Assembly: GCF_051020955.1 (NCBI RefSeq) | Contig: NW_027476274.1 | Span: forward strand, 62,001 to 126,000 | From: Megalopta genalis | Taxonomy: Eukaryota > Arthropoda > Insecta > Hymenoptera > Halictidae | Direction of reading: 5' to 3' | DNA length: 64,000 bases | Part shown: in pieces, positions 62,971-64,000 of the stretch | How the letters are laid out: each line of letters opens with the position of its first letter | Numbering within the stretch: position 1 is the first letter of the stretch | Made by a program: the position numbers and the translations under genes | Notes under the pieces: generated by a model | Seen by the model: only the letters and a program-made list of their open reading frames with translations | Told to the model about the DNA's origin: nothing | Database searches by the model: none

Positions 62971-64000
62971 AAAAAATGATTTAGCTTAAGATACTTGCGA
63001 TATATGTGATACAGCTTCAAATGCAGGGGAAACAAACGAGTTAGCATCAACTTCATGCAAAACACATGATTTAGCTTCAAATCAAAGCGATGTAGAAGTT
63101 ATATCTTCAAATCCAAAAAAAACATGATTTAGCTTCAAATCAATGCGATGTAGAAGGTTTAGCATCAAATCCACGCGAAACAAATGATTTACCTACAAAC
63201 ACTTGGAATATAAGTGATATAGCAGGAAATGCAGACGAATCAAACGGGGAAGCTTCAAAATCCATGCGATACATATCATTTAACTTCAAATCGATACGAA
63301 GTAGAAGGCTTAGCTGCAAATCCATGCGAAACAAATGATTTAGGTTCAGATACTTGCGATACATTGATATTGCTTCAAATGCAGGCGAAACTAACAAGTT
63401 AGCTTCAAATCCATGCGAAACACATGATTTAGCTTCAAACACTTGGGATATAAGTGATATAGCTTCAAATGCAGACGAAACAAACGAGTTAGCTTCAAAG
63501 CCAAGCGAATCACATGATTGAGCATCAGATACTTGCGATATAACTAAAATAGATTCAAATGCAGGGGAAACGAACGAGTTAGCATCAATTCCATGCAAAA
63601 CACATGATTTAGCTTCAAATCAAAGCGATTTAGAATGTATATCTTCAAATCCGAACGAAACACATGATTTAGCTTCAAATCAATGCGATGTAGAAGGATT
63701 AGCTTCATATCCAAGCGGAACACATGATTGAGCATCAGATACTTGCGATATAACTAAAATAGCTTCAAATGCAGGGGAAACGAACGAGTTAGCATCAATT
63801 CCATGCAAAACACATGATTTAGCTTCAAATCAAAGCGATGTAGAATGTATATCTTCAAATCCGAACGAAACACATGATTTAGCATCAAATCAATGCGATG
63901 TAGAAGGTATAGATTCAAATCCAAGCGCAACACATGATTTAGCTTCAAATCAATGCGATGTAGAAGGTTTAACTTCAAATCCATGCGAAACAAATGATTT
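62971..64000. repeat. Right edge of the window, including a 210-bp duplication
   Basis: 63511-63699 repeats as 63721-63909 (offset 210 bp, seven units) with two visible substitutions. It carries the TGA-initial unit GATTGAGCATCAG and CTAAAATAG. 63170-63420 is another LPTNTW/+1/-1 cassette. A two-base loss gives a run of eight A at 63115-63122. The array continues past the window end. Confidence 0.87.

Larger units (their letters stand above)
1..64000. repeat. 30-bp minisatellite/satellite array filling the window
   Basis: Every stretch read, end to end, is made of tandem 30-bp units. Positions 1-12 of the unit (TTAGCTTCAAAT) are close to invariant and positions 13-30 define the unit type. 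Five types recur: + strand LASNPCETHD, LASNQCDVEG, LASNPCETND, LASDTCDISD/LASNTWDISD and IASNADETNE. No non-repeat sequence is seen at either edge, so the array is longer than 64 kb. Isolated single-base indels shift the phase, but the unit is always recognisable. A eukaryotic satellite is the most likely identity. An expanded repeat-coding exon is the main alternative. No family name can be given from sequence alone. Confidence 0.97.

Noticed and set aside
1..64000. CRISPR array (direct repeats of about 30 bp)
   Set aside because: The 30-bp units abut each other with no unique spacers, there are no cas genes, and unit types recur in a fixed order. This is tandem satellite organisation.
1..64000. 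Pentapeptide-repeat or leucine-rich-repeat protein
   Set aside because: The decapeptides do not fit the A(D/N)LXX pentapeptide pattern or the LxxLxLxxN LRR pattern. The L-K-L-N spacing is superficially similar but the period is 10, not 20-29.
1..64000. CENP-B box or telomere repeat
   Set aside because: No TTCG-N4-A-N2-CGGG-type motif and no TTAGGG, TTTAGGG or TTAGG tandem runs were seen. TTAGC is only part of the 30-bp core.
1..64000. tRNA, rRNA or other structured RNA genes
   Set aside because: No cloverleaf, rRNA-like or other unique sequence was found. All bases belong to the repeat.
1..64000. Bacterial or phage origin
   Set aside because: There are no ribosome-binding sites ahead of long frames, no operons and no recognisable prokaryotic genes in 64 kb. 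A pure array of this length is far more typical of a eukaryotic genome, though this is inference.

Overview
The whole 64 kb window is one uninterrupted tandem-repeat array. The basic unit is 30 bp: a near-invariant 12-bp core (TTAGCTTCAAAT) followed by 18 more variable bases. The array runs off both ends of the window. I found no unique sequence, conventional gene, RNA gene, transposon, promoter, terminator or CRISPR array. An array this long, AT-rich (about one third GC in the consensus units), with several levels of repetition, fits a eukaryotic satellite or minisatellite block (centromeric, heterochromatic or subtelomeric) in a long-read assembly. It could also be a hugely expanded, decayed repeat-coding exon. 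I cannot name the organism from the sequence.

Level 1 is the 30-bp unit, with five main types. On the + strand they read as decapeptides: A = LASNPCETHD, B = LASNQCDVEG, C = LASNPCETND, D = LASDTCDISD or LASNTWDISD, E = IASNADETNE. Level 2 is a higher-order repeat of about 150 bp in the order A-B-C-D-E, often with units added, lost or fused. Level 3 is segmental duplication of blocks from about 0.2 to 7 kb. The clearest are 1-3430 with 5403-8772; 10381-12840 with 12841-15331; a module seen four times between 15.6 and 28.5 kb; 43327-44313 with 45010-45996; 47213-49480 with 52500-54767; and 59360-60112 with 60113-60910.

Layout: 0-15 kb and 52-64 kb are rich in a frameshifted variant cassette carrying LPTNTWDISD. 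15-30 kb is the four-copy large module. 30.6-36.7 kb is a variant block in which D units begin with TGA. 36.7-41.6 kb has many single-base losses in short homopolymers. 41.6-56.4 kb is a mosaic of repeated blocks.

Coding question: because 30 is a multiple of three, a frame is either open in every unit or closed in every unit. Three frames are open: + LASNPCETND, - HLFRMDLKLN and - SFVSHGFEAK. The many open frames are therefore mostly a geometric consequence of the period. The - strand frame with motif [HLR]-[LV]-[FHY]-R-x-[DHY]-L-K-L-[NY] stays open longest (up to 508 codons). Two of the commonest changes that stop the + frame are synonymous in it (CTA to CTT or CTC). That makes it the best candidate for an ancestral coding frame. 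Internal stops, single-base frameshifts and duplication offsets that are not multiples of three argue against a functional protein now.
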